Below, piece by piece: positions 1 to 8,902 of a stretch of DNA of 42,157 bases (position 1 is the first letter of the stretch; each line of letters begins with the position of its first letter). The notes under the pieces were generated by a model that was not told the origin of the DNA, did no database searches, and saw nothing but the letters and a program-made list of their open reading frames with translations. The translations under genes and the position numbers were made by a program. Origin of the DNA: Akkermansia sp. Lineage in GTDB: Bacteria; Verrucomicrobiota; Verrucomicrobiia; Verrucomicrobiales; Akkermansiaceae. The stretch covers positions 1 to 42,157 of the forward strand of contig JAUNER010000024.1 of the NCBI GenBank assembly GCA_030525455.1. Direction: 5' to 3'.

Positions 1-2
1 TG

Positions 3-416
3 TGCAATCTATCTGAAGTAGTTAATAAATATTTTCGCGATTTCTGGGCTTATGATCACACTCGTGAAGATGGTTGCCAACAATGTCCATGCGGTCCTCA
101 AAAAGGTTGCCCGATGATGGGTGGGCCTAAGGGACCGAAGCATGGTGCCAAAGGGCCTCGTCAACATCGTCAGGGTAAGCGTCCTCACATCATGAACCCG
201 GCACAAACCCCGATGATGATGGCAGGGATGATGCTTCTTTCTGAAAAGTATGATGCAGATAAAAATGGCATGCTTAACAAAGAAGAAATGAAACAGCTCA
301 AGGCTGATGCTGATAAACTTTGGGAAGCTAAAAAGGCAGAACGCAAAGCCGCTCGTGAAGCTAAAAAGGCTCAGAAAGCAGCCGAGCAAAAGCCAGCAGA
401 ACCTGCAAAGGCTTAA
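3..416 (+). CDS. EF-hand-like protein, 5' end outside window
   Basis: The frame is open from the first bases of the window, so the gene probably begins upstream; the internal ATG at 114 need not be the start. The readable part has a Cys-rich stretch (CQQCPCGPQKGC), then a Gly/Lys/His-rich basic linker. Next comes one well-formed EF-hand loop, DADKNGMLNKEE, with the D-x-D-x-N-G-x-L-x3-E spacing that binds calcium in EF-hand proteins. The C-terminus is a charged Lys/Ala/Glu helix ending in a Pro/Ala tail. A strong terminator follows. Single EF-hands of this kind occur in small secreted or periplasmic proteins of Verrucomicrobiota and Planctomycetota, but the signal peptide, if any, would be outside the window. 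Function is unknown; calcium binding is inferred from the loop. Confidence 0.65.
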   Translation, partial: CNLSEVVNKYFRDFWAYDHTREDGCQQCPCGPQKGCPMMGGPKGPKHGAKGPRQHRQGKRPHIMNPAQTPMMMAGMMLLSEKYDADKNGMLNKEEMKQLKADADKLWEAKKAERKAAREAKKAQKAAEQKPAEPAKA

Positions 417-458
417 ATTAAACTCACAATCACTTGCTCATCACACCGCATGAGCCAT

Positions 459-492
459 AAAAACCGCTTGTTCATCAACAAGCGGTTTTTTT
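459..492 (+). terminator. Rho-independent terminator
   Basis: A 13-14 bp stem built on ACCGCTTGTT/AACAAGCGGT with a 4-nt CATC loop runs straight into a run of seven T. It ends the EF-hand-like gene. Confidence 0.9.
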
Positions 493-529
493 ATACCTTA
501 GACGAGAAAAAGATTACAAAAGCACTTTA

Positions 530-1885
530 TTAGCTAAGCACTCTCACGTTTTCACCATTCCTAAACATCTCAAAGATGCCCGCCATAAAAATAGACTCTT
601 CCGGTGTCAGCATGTGATTTACAATCCCCCCACCATGAATCATATTGAGGAACGCAGATAATTCATATCGCAATCCATCTTCCTCAAATTTTATAAAATA
701 CTTTCTATTTCTACGAGAATCCTCAAAACACAATTTAAAATATTCCGTTTTCCACCAGGGTGCCGGCACATATATGTAACCTTTCGTACCGGCTATACAA
801 AGGTCGCCTTCTTTTTTCACACCAATTCCGGCATTTGCCGTAGCCGAGGCGTGTTTGTATAAGAAATTAACCCTCGTAAAGACATCCACACCGCTTGCCG
901 AATCCTTTGAAGTAATAAATGAAACCTCCGGCTCCTGAATACCTAGTAGCTTAATAATAGCGAGCATAGGATATGAGCCCAATTCATTCAATGCCCCGCC
1001 GGCTTGATTTATATCATATTCTCGTAAAGTTTTATCTGTTTCCAACTTTGTAAAGGTCGCATCCACAGAACGAATACTACCTATTAAACCACTTTTAGCC
1101 ACGCCCACAAGCTGTAAAAATGCAGGGGCAAACGCAGTCTTGATAGCTTCTTGTAATATGCAATTTTTCTCTTCAGCCAAAGCAAAAAGCTCCTCAGCCT
1201 CACGCTTAGTTAAAAATATAGGCTTCTCACAAAGCACATGTTTCCCATGCATGAGAGCTTCTTTCACAAAATCATAATGCACATGATGAGGTACGGCCAC
1301 ATACACAGCATCCACATGATTCAAAAATTCAGAATAATCCGTGTAATATTCAGGTAATTCGTGAATCTCAGCGAACTCTTTTGCTCGCTCTTCCTTACGG
1401 GCATAAACAGAGGTAACGTCTATACCACTTACATACTTTGATTCATATAAGAATCTACCTGCAATTCGTCCGGCACCGGCAATCCCCATACGAACAATTT
1501 CATTTTTCTCCTGTCTTAAATCCGTAGAAGAAACACCTTTTGTTCGCTCTAAGTAAACAACTTCGCAATACTCCTTCAAATAATCAAATTTGCCAACCCA
1601 GTCAGAACCAATAGCAAAAACATCCACGCCATACTTTTGCACATCCAAAACTTTTTGACCCTCTTCTTCTTCCACGACAATTAAATCAGCCAGTCCCGAC
1701 CTCCTTACATTTTCTATTCTCTCCGCACAGTTCTGCATCACATTTAACTTTCCTCTAGACTGATCATACGCATCACTCGTCACCCCAACAATTAACCTAT
1801 CCCCCAAAGCTTTGGCTCGCTTCAATAAATTTACATGTCCTGTGTGAAACAAGTCAAAAGTCCCGTATGTAATAATCGTTTTCAT
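530..1885 (-). CDS. Cytidylyltransferase / Gfo-Idh-MocA oxidoreductase fusion
   Basis: This 451-aa protein joins two enzymes. Residues 1-125 are a TagD-like nucleotidyltransferase with the HTGH motif (14-17) and the RTKGVSST motif (114-121), as in glycerol-3-phosphate cytidylyltransferase. From about residue 131 comes an NAD(P)-dependent oxidoreductase with the Rossmann loop GAGRIAG (137-143) and the family EKP motif (220-222). The ATG at 1885 is chosen because an upstream-extended frame would run through a good promoter at 1904-1932 and because MKTIITYGTFD is the normal start of the transferase domain. Fusions of these two domains occur in polysaccharide or teichoic-acid-like loci and suggest making a CDP-linked polyol or reduced sugar phosphate for the surface. 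The exact substrate cannot be read. No polysaccharide genes sit next to it here. Confidence 0.85.
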   Translation of the reverse strand: MKTIITYGTFDLFHTGHVNLLKRAKALGDRLIVGVTSDAYDQSRGKLNVMQNCAERIENVRRSGLADLIVVEEEEGQKVLDVQKYGVDVFAIGSDWVGKFDYLKEYCEVVYLERTKGVSSTDLRQEKNEIVRMGIAGAGRIAGRFLYESKYVSGIDVTSVYARKEERAKEFAEIHELPEYYTDYSEFLNHVDAVYVAVPHHVHYDFVKEALMHGKHVLCEKPIFLTKREAEELFALAEEKNCILQEAIKTAFAPAFLQLVGVAKSGLIGSIRSVDATFTKLETDKTLREYDINQAGGALNELGSYPMLAIIKLLGIQEPEVSFITSKDSASGVDVFTRVNFLYKHASATANAGIGVKKEGDLCIAGTKGYIYVPAPWWKTEYFKLCFEDSRRNRKYFIKFEEDGLRYELSAFLNMIHGGGIVNHMLTPEESIFMAGIFEMFRNGENVRVLS

Positions 1886-1903
1886 AAATAATACAATAGG
1901 CGA

Positions 1904-1932
1904 AGTATACTCCATACTAATTAAACTATCAA
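1904..1932 (-). promoter_or_regulatory. Sigma70-type promoter of the fusion gene
   Basis: On the minus strand TTGATA (1927-1932) and TATACT (1904-1909) are separated by 17 bp, five of six matches in each box. The predicted transcript start is about 12 nt before the ATG at 1885, leaving no room for a Shine-Dalgarno site. Confidence 0.7.
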
Positions 1933-2105
1933 GCGGATTTCCCAGACTTTTCTCTCCCCTTCTAACCATCATTTGCACTCAACTAGGAAAAAACATAAAG
2001 TCACGAACTCAAGCACATTTCACTATTATTATCATCAGATTCTTTTCAAAAAACTCTTATTCGTTTATTCATCATGTCATCAGCAATGTAGGAACCTTGA
2101 TGGAC

Positions 2106-2133
2106 TTGCAATTTCGACAAAAAAAGCTAACAT
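2106..2133 (+). promoter_or_regulatory. Probable secA promoter
   Basis: TTGCAA (2106-2111) and TAACAT (2128-2133) with a 16-bp spacer, the spacing also seen before rpoA and fabD here. It lies in the 309-bp divergent gap 1886-2194, which otherwise holds only the opposite promoter and a repeated TTTCGACA (2112-2119 and 2135-2142). Confidence 0.45.
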
Positions 2134-2194
2134 TTTTCGACATTTATGAGCCTATCAAACTAGGTTCAACTGACAATTTTCACACAGACCGACA

Positions 2195-5100
2195 ATGATT
2201 AAGTGGATTCTAACGAAAATCGTAGGCACGAAGAACCAGCGTGAAGTAAAGCGTTTACGCCCGATCGTGGAACAAATCGTAGCATTAGAAGAAAACTGGG
2301 GGAGTGCCTCTGGTCAGGCTTTTTTGGTCAATAAGACTAAAGAATGGCAAAAATACCTACACAGATTTCTACCACTCGAGCTTCCACCCATCCGCATTAT
2401 CGAATCTGCTGATAATTCTCAATTAAAGGAATACGCCGACAAACTCAACGAGCGATTTGAATCACTTAAACAGGAGTTTGCTTCATTACCTCATGTAGAC
2501 CCTACCCCGGCATCCATCGAGGAAGGTAAAGCAGCTTGGCATAATATCACCCCTCAGTTTGACAAACTAAGAGAACGCTACCTAAACCAAATCCTACCGG
2601 AAGCATTTGCCGTTGTTAAACATGCCGCACGTCTACTCTGTGGCACTCAAAAGGAAGTCTGTGGTCAACCATTGACTTGGGACATGGTTCATTTTGATGT
2701 ACAGCTCATTGGTGGCATTGCATTACACCGTGGTTACATTGCAGAAATGGCCACTGGTGAAGGGAAAACCCTTGTAGCAACCCTACCCGTATACTTAAAT
2801 GCCCTTACCGGTCTAGGGGTACACGTTGTAACCGTTAACGACTACTTGGCACGTCGTGACTCTGAATGGATGGGTATGCTATTTGAATACCTTGGCCTTA
2901 GCGTTGGTTGTATTCAGAGCATGATGCCCTCCCAACTACGCCGCGAACAATACGCTTGTGACATCACCTATGGTACAAATGCTGAATTTGGTTTTGACTA
3001 CCTTAGAGACAATGGTATGGCCAGCTCTAAGTCTGAACAAGTTCAGCGTGGTCACTATTTTTCTATCGTTGACGAAGTTGACTCTATTCTCATTGACGAA
3101 GCACGTACGCCACTCATCATTTCCGGACCGGCGGTTATTACTCGCGAGCAGCAATATGATAGCCTTAAACCAGCCATCGAACGTGTTGTAAAAGCACAAA
3201 CAGACCTTTGCAATGAATTAATGGCAGAAGCTGTAAAGGCTCATAAGGAAGGTCGCATTGATGATGCAGGTCGTTGTATGTTCAAAGTAAAACTTGGTTC
3301 ACCTCGCCATCGTGCTTTCATGCGAGCCATGCAAGAACCGGAACTTCGTCGCATCGTTGAGCGTTATGAATTAACTCTTTACCAAGACACACGCAAGCGA
3401 GAACTCTATAAATTAAAGGAAGAACTCTACTTTACCGTAGATGAAAAGACACACGATGCAGACCTCATGGACAAAGGCCGTGAAGTCATATCCCCCGGCA
3501 ATCCGGAAGCATTTGTTTTACCTGATTTAGGCACGGCATTTGCAGAAATGGACGAAGACCCACGTCTTTCTGAAGCAGATAAACTTCGTCTAAAAAACGA
3601 CCTTACAAAACGACTTGACGAAACCGGCGCTCGCCTTCACACCACCTCTCAGCTCCTGAAAGCATACTGCATCTACGAAAAAGACGTCGAATACGTCGTT
3701 AAGGAAGGGAAAGTGGTCATCATCGACCAAAACACGGGGCGTGAAATGCCAGGTCGTCGTTGGAGCGATGGCTTACACCAAGCCGTAGAAGCCAAGGAAG
3801 GCGTAGAAGTTGAACGAGAAAACCAAACATACGCCACTATCACCATTCAGAACTACTTCCGTCTCTATAAAAAACTGGCAGGTATGACCGGTACAGCAGA
3901 AACAGAAGCCGCTGAATTCCATGATATTTACAAGTTGGACGTTCTTCCCATACCGACCAATCGTCCTTGCATTCGCGAAGACCAAAACGACCTTATTTTC
4001 AAATCTCGCAGAGAAAAGTTCAATGCCGTTGTTAATAAGATTAAGGACCTACACGCGAAAGGTCAGCCAATTCTCATCGGCACAGCCAGCGTTGATGCTT
4101 CCGAAACACTTTCCAGAATGCTCAAACGCGCAGGCATCCCCCACGAAGTTCTTAATGCAAAAAACCACCAGCGCGAAGCTGAAATCGTAGCCCTAGCCGG
4201 TAAGAGAGGGGCGGTAACAGTGTCTACAAACATGGCCGGTCGTGGTACAGACATTAAACTAGGCGATGGCGTTGCTGACCTTGGTGGCTTATTTGTACTT
4301 GGTACAGAACGTCACGAATCACGCCGCATTGACCGCCAGCTTCGCGGTCGTTGCTCTCGTCAGGGGGACCCGGGTGCCTCTCAATTCTTCATTTCATTTG
4401 AAGACGACCTCATGCGAAACTTTGGTGCGGCAGAACGCATGACCCGCATGATGGAACGCTTAGGCGTAGCAGATGGCGAAGCACTAGAACACTCATTCCT
4501 CAACAAATCAGTCGAAACTGCTCAAAAGCGTGTTGAACAACGCAACTATATGTGGCGTAAACACGTTCTTGACTATGACGACGTGATGAATAAACAAAGA
4601 GAAATTGTTTACGGGTATCGTAACGAAGTACTTTCCTCTGAAAATCCTCGTGAAATGATTTACGATGTCCTCGAAGAAGTTATCACAGGGAAAGCACACG
4701 AATACCTAGAACCTGATGCTGAAGGGCATAGACACCCTGGTGAACTTTTAGCATGGGCAAATGCAAACTTCCCCCTAGGCTTATCTTCCGATGCCGCAGA
4801 ATTAGAAAAACGAGATATTTTAGATGCCGCACAATTCCTCATCTCTAAGGTAAAAGAGGTCTATGAAGCAAAAGCCGAACGCGAACGTGCCGAATACCTC
4901 GACCACATGGAAAGACAGATTATCCTTAGTGCCATCGATAAAAAGTGGCAGGAGCATCTGTACAATATGGATTCCTTGCGTGAGGGGGTACGCCTGCGTG
5001 CCCAAGGTCAGAAAGACCCACTCGTCGAGTACAAGTCCGAAGCTTACGATTTATTCATTGAATTGATGGATAGCATTCGTACAGAAACCATTAGTAACCT

Positions 5101-5539
5101 TTTCAAAAGTACAACAAACCTCGATGCTTTTGAAGACTTCCTAGCCGGATTACCTCAATTTGATTCATCTGATTCTGATGAATCTGCAGAAGAAATCAGC
5201 TTCGATGGTATGCCCGCCGATATGCTCGCCGCTTTGCGTGAACAAATTGCTCGCATTCGCGAACAAGCTGGTAATGCTCCGGCTCCTGCCGCTCCAAGTC
5301 GCGACCCAATGCCGGAAGCCGGTACTATGCCGGAAAACTTTGCACCATACGCACCGGAACCCAAACTAGTCATGCCAAAACGCAAAGTAACGGTAAAATT
5401 ACCCGTAGTTCCGGCTGCTCCTGTTGCACCAGCAGAATCAGTTAATGCAGGTGACGATGACATTCCCATGACTTTGGCATCTCAAGACATGGCAGACACG
5501 ATGGACAATCGTGATATGGGCGAAACACGCACATTTTAA
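2195..5539 (+). CDS. secA: Preprotein translocase ATPase SecA
   Basis: SecA drives unfolded proteins through SecYEG at the inner membrane using ATP. The Walker A motif MATGEGKT is at residues 185-192, DEVD at 293-296 and the IDEARTP block at 300-306. The TGTAETEAAEF and TNMAGRGTDIKLG motifs follow in the second nucleotide-binding domain. At 1,114 aa it is about 200 residues longer than E. coli SecA (901 aa). The excess is a charged insertion of roughly 100 residues after the IISGP segment (about 335-470) plus an acidic, Pro/Ala-rich tail. The usual C-terminal Cys-x-Cys zinc motif that binds SecB is absent. There is no SD before the ATG. The next gene starts 60 bp downstream after a hairpin without a T tract, so partial read-through is possible. 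Confidence 0.98.
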   Translation: MIKWILTKIVGTKNQREVKRLRPIVEQIVALEENWGSASGQAFLVNKTKEWQKYLHRFLPLELPPIRIIESADNSQLKEYADKLNERFESLKQEFASLPHVDPTPASIEEGKAAWHNITPQFDKLRERYLNQILPEAFAVVKHAARLLCGTQKEVCGQPLTWDMVHFDVQLIGGIALHRGYIAEMATGEGKTLVATLPVYLNALTGLGVHVVTVNDYLARRDSEWMGMLFEYLGLSVGCIQSMMPSQLRREQYACDITYGTNAEFGFDYLRDNGMASSKSEQVQRGHYFSIVDEVDSILIDEARTPLIISGPAVITREQQYDSLKPAIERVVKAQTDLCNELMAEAVKAHKEGRIDDAGRCMFKVKLGSPRHRAFMRAMQEPELRRIVERYELTLYQDTRKRELYKLKEELYFTVDEKTHDADLMDKGREVISPGNPEAFVLPDLGTAFAEMDEDPRLSEADKLRLKNDLTKRLDETGARLHTTSQLLKAYCIYEKDVEYVVKEGKVVIIDQNTGREMPGRRWSDGLHQAVEAKEGVEVERENQTYATITIQNYFRLYKKLAGMTGTAETEAAEFHDIYKLDVLPIPTNRPCIREDQNDLIFKSRREKFNAVVNKIKDLHAKGQPILIGTASVDASETLSRMLKRAGIPHEVLNAKNHQREAEIVALAGKRGAVTVSTNMAGRGTDIKLGDGVADLGGLFVLGTERHESRRIDRQLRGRCSRQGDPGASQFFISFEDDLMRNFGAAERMTRMMERLGVADGEALEHSFLNKSVETAQKRVEQRNYMWRKHVLDYDDVMNKQREIVYGYRNEVLSSENPREMIYDVLEEVITGKAHEYLEPDAEGHRHPGELLAWANANFPLGLSSDAAELEKRDILDAAQFLISKVKEVYEAKAERERAEYLDHMERQIILSAIDKKWQEHLYNMDSLREGVRLRAQGQKDPLVEYKSEAYDLFIELMDSIRTETISNLFKSTTNLDAFEDFLAGLPQFDSSDSDESAEEISFDGMPADMLAALREQIARIREQAGNAPAPAAPSRDPMPEAGTMPENFAPYAPEPKLVMPKRKVTVKLPVVPAAPVAPAESVNAGDDDIPMTLASQDMADTMDNRDMGETRTF

Positions 5540-5559
5540 TTAGTATAATTTCTCTAGCC

Positions 5560-5581
5560 GTGGGGCTTTTCTAAGCCCCAC
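5560..5581 (+). other. Strong hairpin between secA and the next gene
   Basis: A perfect 9-bp stem (GTGGGGCTT/AAGCCCCAC) with a 4-nt loop lies 18 bp before the next ATG. No T tract follows, so it is not a classical terminator. It could stabilise the secA mRNA end or reduce read-through. Confidence 0.5.
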
Positions 5582-5599
5582 GCTACACACAAAAAATCC

Positions 5600-6703
5600 A
5601 TGAACGAACCAACTGCTCAAAAGACCATTAACCCTCGTTCTGTCCTAGAGTATGTTCCATATTTCAGGGACAAAATTTTCGTCGTTCATGTTGAGTCAAA
5701 TCTCGTAAATTGCCCGGAATTAGTTGACGCCTTACTTGACCTCGATGTCTTGCAAGAAATAGGGGTACGCCCAGTTCTGATGGTTGACGGGAATGATGCA
5801 GAAACTCTTTACAAGCACACGCAATCATGCGAAATGCGAACGGCTTTAGTAGAAGTTCCTCTTAAAGGGGGGCAACTCGTCCAAGAACGAGTTCGTGAAA
5901 TCCTAAGTCGTCACCAAATTCCGGTCGTTGCCTCAGGCAAAAGCGATTGTTTCGCCCATGAGGCCATAAATACAGCATTTGCACTAGGTGCGGCTAAATA
6001 TATTGTTCTGTTAGATAACCACAGAGTTCCCTCGCTTAATGGGCATCCTATTGCCGCAATTTTAGAATCAGAAGTTGCCACCTTATCTGACCCATCACTC
6101 ACGCACCAAGAACTTCTCAAACAAGCCGCAGAAGCTTGTCGCATGGGCATTCCACGAGTACACCTCTTAGATGGTAAAATGCGTGGGGTTCTTGTTGATG
6201 AACTCTTTTCTGAAGAAGGGGTCGGCACCATGGTTCACACGGACTCCTATCGAGAAATTCGGCAATTACGCGAAGACGACATACCGGAACTTCTCTCTAT
6301 GATAGCAAGGTCTGTGGTTGATTCAAAACTTGTCGATAGAAGCTACGAAGACATAGTAAAGCAAATTGACAATTACTATGTACTCACGCTCGATGATTCC
6401 ATTGTTGGCTGTGTTGCTGTTTATCCCTATCCTGACCACCATAGTGCTGAACTTGGTTGCCTCTACATCAAACACCGCCACGAAGGCCGCGGATACGGAA
6501 AAAACCTCTGTGAATTTGCCAAAAACAAGGCTATTGAAATGGATATGGATTTCATTTTTGCTCTATCGCAAAGTGCCGTTCACTACTTCCGCGACCGAAT
6601 GCACTATGCTGAGTTTAGCAGAGACTTCCTCCCCCCCGAACGCCGCCGTTCCTTGGAACTTAGTGGTAGAAAATCCGGTGTATTTGGGCTTCAATTAAGG
6701 TAA
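5600..6703 (+). CDS. argA: N-acetylglutamate synthase-like (amino-acid kinase fold + GNAT)
   Basis: The protein has the ArgA layout: an amino-acid-kinase-like domain (about 1-215) followed by a GNAT acetyltransferase domain (about 220-350). The kinase-fold domain ends with the family block RVHLLDGKMRGVLVDELF followed by EEGVGTMV. The GNAT domain has the acetyl-CoA loop HEGRGYGKNL. ArgA uses acetyl-CoA to acetylate glutamate, the first step of arginine synthesis; the kinase-fold domain is the arginine sensor. At 367 aa it is shorter than E. coli ArgA (443 aa), mainly in the N-terminal domain, so feedback control may differ. Start: ATG at 5600, no SD. It follows secA on the same strand and its last 9 bp overlap the opposing GNAT gene. 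Confidence 0.8.
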   Translation: MNEPTAQKTINPRSVLEYVPYFRDKIFVVHVESNLVNCPELVDALLDLDVLQEIGVRPVLMVDGNDAETLYKHTQSCEMRTALVEVPLKGGQLVQERVREILSRHQIPVVASGKSDCFAHEAINTAFALGAAKYIVLLDNHRVPSLNGHPIAAILESEVATLSDPSLTHQELLKQAAEACRMGIPRVHLLDGKMRGVLVDELFSEEGVGTMVHTDSYREIRQLREDDIPELLSMIARSVVDSKLVDRSYEDIVKQIDNYYVLTLDDSIVGCVAVYPYPDHHSAELGCLYIKHRHEGRGYGKNLCEFAKNKAIEMDMDFIFALSQSAVHYFRDRMHYAEFSRDFLPPERRRSLELSGRKSGVFGLQLR

Positions 6704-7243
6704 ATTTTTAATTTGGGCAACAAAGTTTACCCAACTTTGTTCATAAATTTTTGAATGATGATCGGATTCGCAAATAAATGAGAATCCGAAATTTTCAGAA
6801 AATCGAACACCCTCCTCTGTTACATTATCTGTAATTACACTCACACAGGGGAAACCTAAATACGGCTTTATGGCTGCATTTAGGAGCATACTCGTCACCC
6901 CCAATCCTCGAAATTCCTGAGCTACCACAAGACAGCTCAAAAACATATAACACAGCTCACCCCGACCATTGTCAAGATGCTCTACTCTTAGCAAACTATC
7001 ATTAAATCGCCCTGCTCTCAAAAGCAAATAAATCTCTGATTTTACCGGAAAAAGATTCACAAACCCAATTATTTTCTCATCTACTTGGGCGGCAATAGTA
7101 CTCAGAGGATACTCTTGATACCACTTCCAAGCCTCTGAGGCAGGAGTGATAAACTCAGCGGCATAGTATCTTTTCTCCATAGCTTCCATCTCCTCAAATT
7201 GTCGATAGGAAAGCTCATTTACGATTGAAACCTTCGTTAGCAT
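6695..7243 (-). CDS. GNAT family N-acetyltransferase
   Basis: A 182-aa single-domain GNAT protein. The acetyl-CoA binding loop is visible as VAQEFRGLGVTSMLLNAAI (Q/R-x-x-G-x-G/A), followed by a strand-helix ending NFGF, typical of the fold. The substrate is not evident. ATG at 7243 is preferred over an upstream GTG at 7258. The gene converges on the argA-like gene with a 9-bp overlap of coding ends and no terminator between them, so antisense interference between the two transcripts is possible. Confidence 0.75.
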   Translation of the reverse strand: MLTKVSIVNELSYRQFEEMEAMEKRYYAAEFITPASEAWKWYQEYPLSTIAAQVDEKIIGFVNLFPVKSEIYLLLRAGRFNDSLLRVEHLDNGRGELCYMFLSCLVVAQEFRGLGVTSMLLNAAIKPYLGFPCVSVITDNVTEEGVRFSENFGFSFICESDHHSKIYEQSWVNFVAQIKNLP

Positions 7244-7288
7244 TCTTATACCGCCCACACTACAAAATTATTAACAATAAGAAAAGAA

Positions 7289-7321
7289 AAAGCGTCATCC
7301 CTAAACGAAGGGTGACGCTTT
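7289..7321 (-). terminator. Terminator of fabD (minus strand)
   Basis: The stem AAAGCGTCA/TGACGCTTT, continued by CCCT/AGGG around a 6-nt loop, is followed on the minus strand by a T-rich tract (complement of GAAAAGAAA). Confidence 0.85.
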
Positions 7322-7341
7322 GAAAAAATCAGAAAAGAGTC

Positions 7342-8268
7342 TTACTTATTCAATTCTGCAACAGCGGCTTCAAGGCTGGCAACGTCTTCAATAGAAATGA
7401 CAGTAGCTTCCTTACAAATGCGAGCCATCATGCCGGCAAGAGTTTTACCCGGGCCGAGCTCAATAAAGAGGCGATGCCCTTGCTCAACGAGCTTCTGCAT
7501 AGAAGCTGTCCAGCGAACAGAACCGCAAACCTGATTTTCGAGCATATTGCGGATGTCATCAGCACCTTCAACAACTCGAGCTTCGTAGTTACAGTAAACC
7601 GGCATAGCTGGTGTAGCAAAGTCTACATTCTTCAATTCAGCGGCAAGTTTTACCATAGCACTGTTCATAAGGCGAGAATGGTAAGCACCGGCTACATTTA
7701 ATTTCTTAGCAATTTTGCAACCAGCGGCCTTAGCACCAGCAATAGCCTTATCAACTCCTTCTTCTGTACCAGAAACAACAGTCTGACCCGGGCAGTTAAA
7801 GTTAGCAACGTCAATGTCACATTCCTCTGCCAACTTAGCGATGTTTTCGTCAGAACCACCAATCATTGCGGCCATCGTGCCCTTTGTAGCATTACATGCT
7901 TCTTCCATGAAAGCACCACGCTTCTGAACGAGACGTAACCCTTCTTCAAATGAATATGTACCGGCAGCGGCGTGAGCGGTAAATTCACCAAGAGATAAAC
8001 CGGCTGCGGCTACTGGATTAAGAGAAGGGACAAGCTCCTTAAGTACAGCCAAACAAGCAAGACCATGCACATAAAGTGCAGGCTGGCAATTACAGGTACG
8101 AGTCAATTCCTCACCGGGACCTTCAAACATGATTGTTGAAAGGGATTCGCCAAGTGCGGAATCAGCCTGTTCGATGAGTGCCTTTGCGGTTGGGTACTTA
8201 TCATAAAGGTCTTTACCCATGCCCACTTTCTGGGCACCCTGTCCTGAGAACAATAATACTGCGTCCAT
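7342..8268 (-). CDS. fabD: Malonyl-CoA:ACP transacylase FabD
   Basis: FabD moves the malonyl group from CoA to acyl carrier protein to start fatty-acid elongation in the cytoplasm. The 308-aa length is normal. Visible motifs are GQGAQKVGMG (9-18), the nucleophile elbow GLSLGE with Ser92 (usually GHSLGE; His is Leu here), and the catalytic His198 in GAYHSRLM. The gene stands alone between a promoter that gives only a 6-nt leader and its own terminator. Other fab genes are not in the window. Confidence 0.96.
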   Translation of the reverse strand: MDAVLLFSGQGAQKVGMGKDLYDKYPTAKALIEQADSALGESLSTIMFEGPGEELTRTCNCQPALYVHGLACLAVLKELVPSLNPVAAAGLSLGEFTAHAAAGTYSFEEGLRLVQKRGAFMEEACNATKGTMAAMIGGSDENIAKLAEECDIDVANFNCPGQTVVSGTEEGVDKAIAGAKAAGCKIAKKLNVAGAYHSRLMNSAMVKLAAELKNVDFATPAMPVYCNYEARVVEGADDIRNMLENQVCGSVRWTASMQKLVEQGHRLFIELGPGKTLAGMMARICKEATVISIEDVASLEAAVAELNK

Positions 8269-8280
8269 AGTGAAAAGACT

Positions 8281-8308
8281 ATTATACTCATCTTCCCGAA
8301 AGAATCAA
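8281..8308 (-). promoter_or_regulatory. fabD promoter, near-leaderless
   Basis: On the minus strand TTGATT (8303-8308), a 16-bp spacer and a perfect TATAAT (8281-8286). The expected start is about 8274, only about 6 nt before the fabD ATG at 8268, so a Shine-Dalgarno cannot be used. Confidence 0.8.
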
Positions 8309-8364
8309 GACTGATTCTTTGCACTCTTCCATTTAATACCTTGTGAATTGATTAACATTCCTCC

Positions 8365-8405
8365 GCAAAAACAAAGCACCCCGGTGGCAATAAACCACCG
8401 AGGTG
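8365..8405 (-). terminator. Terminator of the rpoA-rplQ operon
   Basis: A stem of CACC.CGGTGG against CCACCGAGGTG (8377-8405, one mismatch) followed on the minus strand by TTTGTTTTTG. Confidence 0.85.
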
Positions 8406-8444
8406 AAAATCATTTAGTTAAATAAGAAAATCAAAGAAGTAGCA

Positions 8445-8852
8445 TTAAGCAGTAGCTTCTGTTGTAGCAGGAGCTTCTTCCTTAACTTCTTCCTTAGGAA
8501 GGTCAATGATTTCAATCATTGCAATAAGAGCAGAGTCAGTTAAACGCTGACCAAGCTTCACAATGCGAGTATAACCACCCTTACGATCTGCACAAACAGG
8601 GGCGATTTCAGCGAAAAGACGCTTTACAGCAGCTGTATTGTGGATGGTAGCGATTGCTAAACGACGAGAATGAACGTCACCGTGCTTAGCAAGAGTGATA
8701 AGCTTTTCAACGTATGGGCGAAGAGCCTTTGCCTTTGCTAAAGTGGTGGTAATGCGACCATTGAGGATAAGGCTTACAGCCTGGTTTGCCAACAGTGCGC
8801 GGCGGTGAGAAGCGTTTCTCTGAAGCTTAGGAGTTTTTACACCGTGTCTCAT
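8445..8852 (-). CDS. rplQ: 50S ribosomal protein L17
   Basis: The N-terminus MRHGVKTPKLQRNASHRRAL is the L17 signature, followed by the conserved RKGGYTRIVKLGQRLTDSA segment. L17 lies near the exit tunnel of the large subunit. Length 135 aa with a short Glu/Ala/Thr-rich tail. It follows rpoA by 50 bp, the standard rpoA-rplQ order, and is closed by a terminator. Confidence 0.98.
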   Translation of the reverse strand: MRHGVKTPKLQRNASHRRALLANQAVSLILNGRITTTLAKAKALRPYVEKLITLAKHGDVHSRRLAIATIHNTAAVKRLFAEIAPVCADRKGGYTRIVKLGQRLTDSALIAMIEIIDLPKEEVKEEAPATTEATA

Positions 8853-8902
8853 GATGATATTTTTCTATGTATGTTAATGTGTGTATGTGATATTGTAAGA
8901 TT

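Noticed and set aside
9..389. Long open frame on the minus strand opposite the EF-hand-like gene
   Set aside because: Low-complexity Phe/His/Arg-rich translation that mirrors the plus-strand gene; the plus frame has a clear EF-hand and a terminator.
5155..5469. Minus-strand open frame inside the secA 3' end
   Set aside because: It is the antisense of the Pro/Ala/Ser-rich SecA tail and has no start signals or family likeness.
5560..5581. Terminator after secA
   Set aside because: Perfect hairpin but no T tract on either side; listed only as a hairpin.
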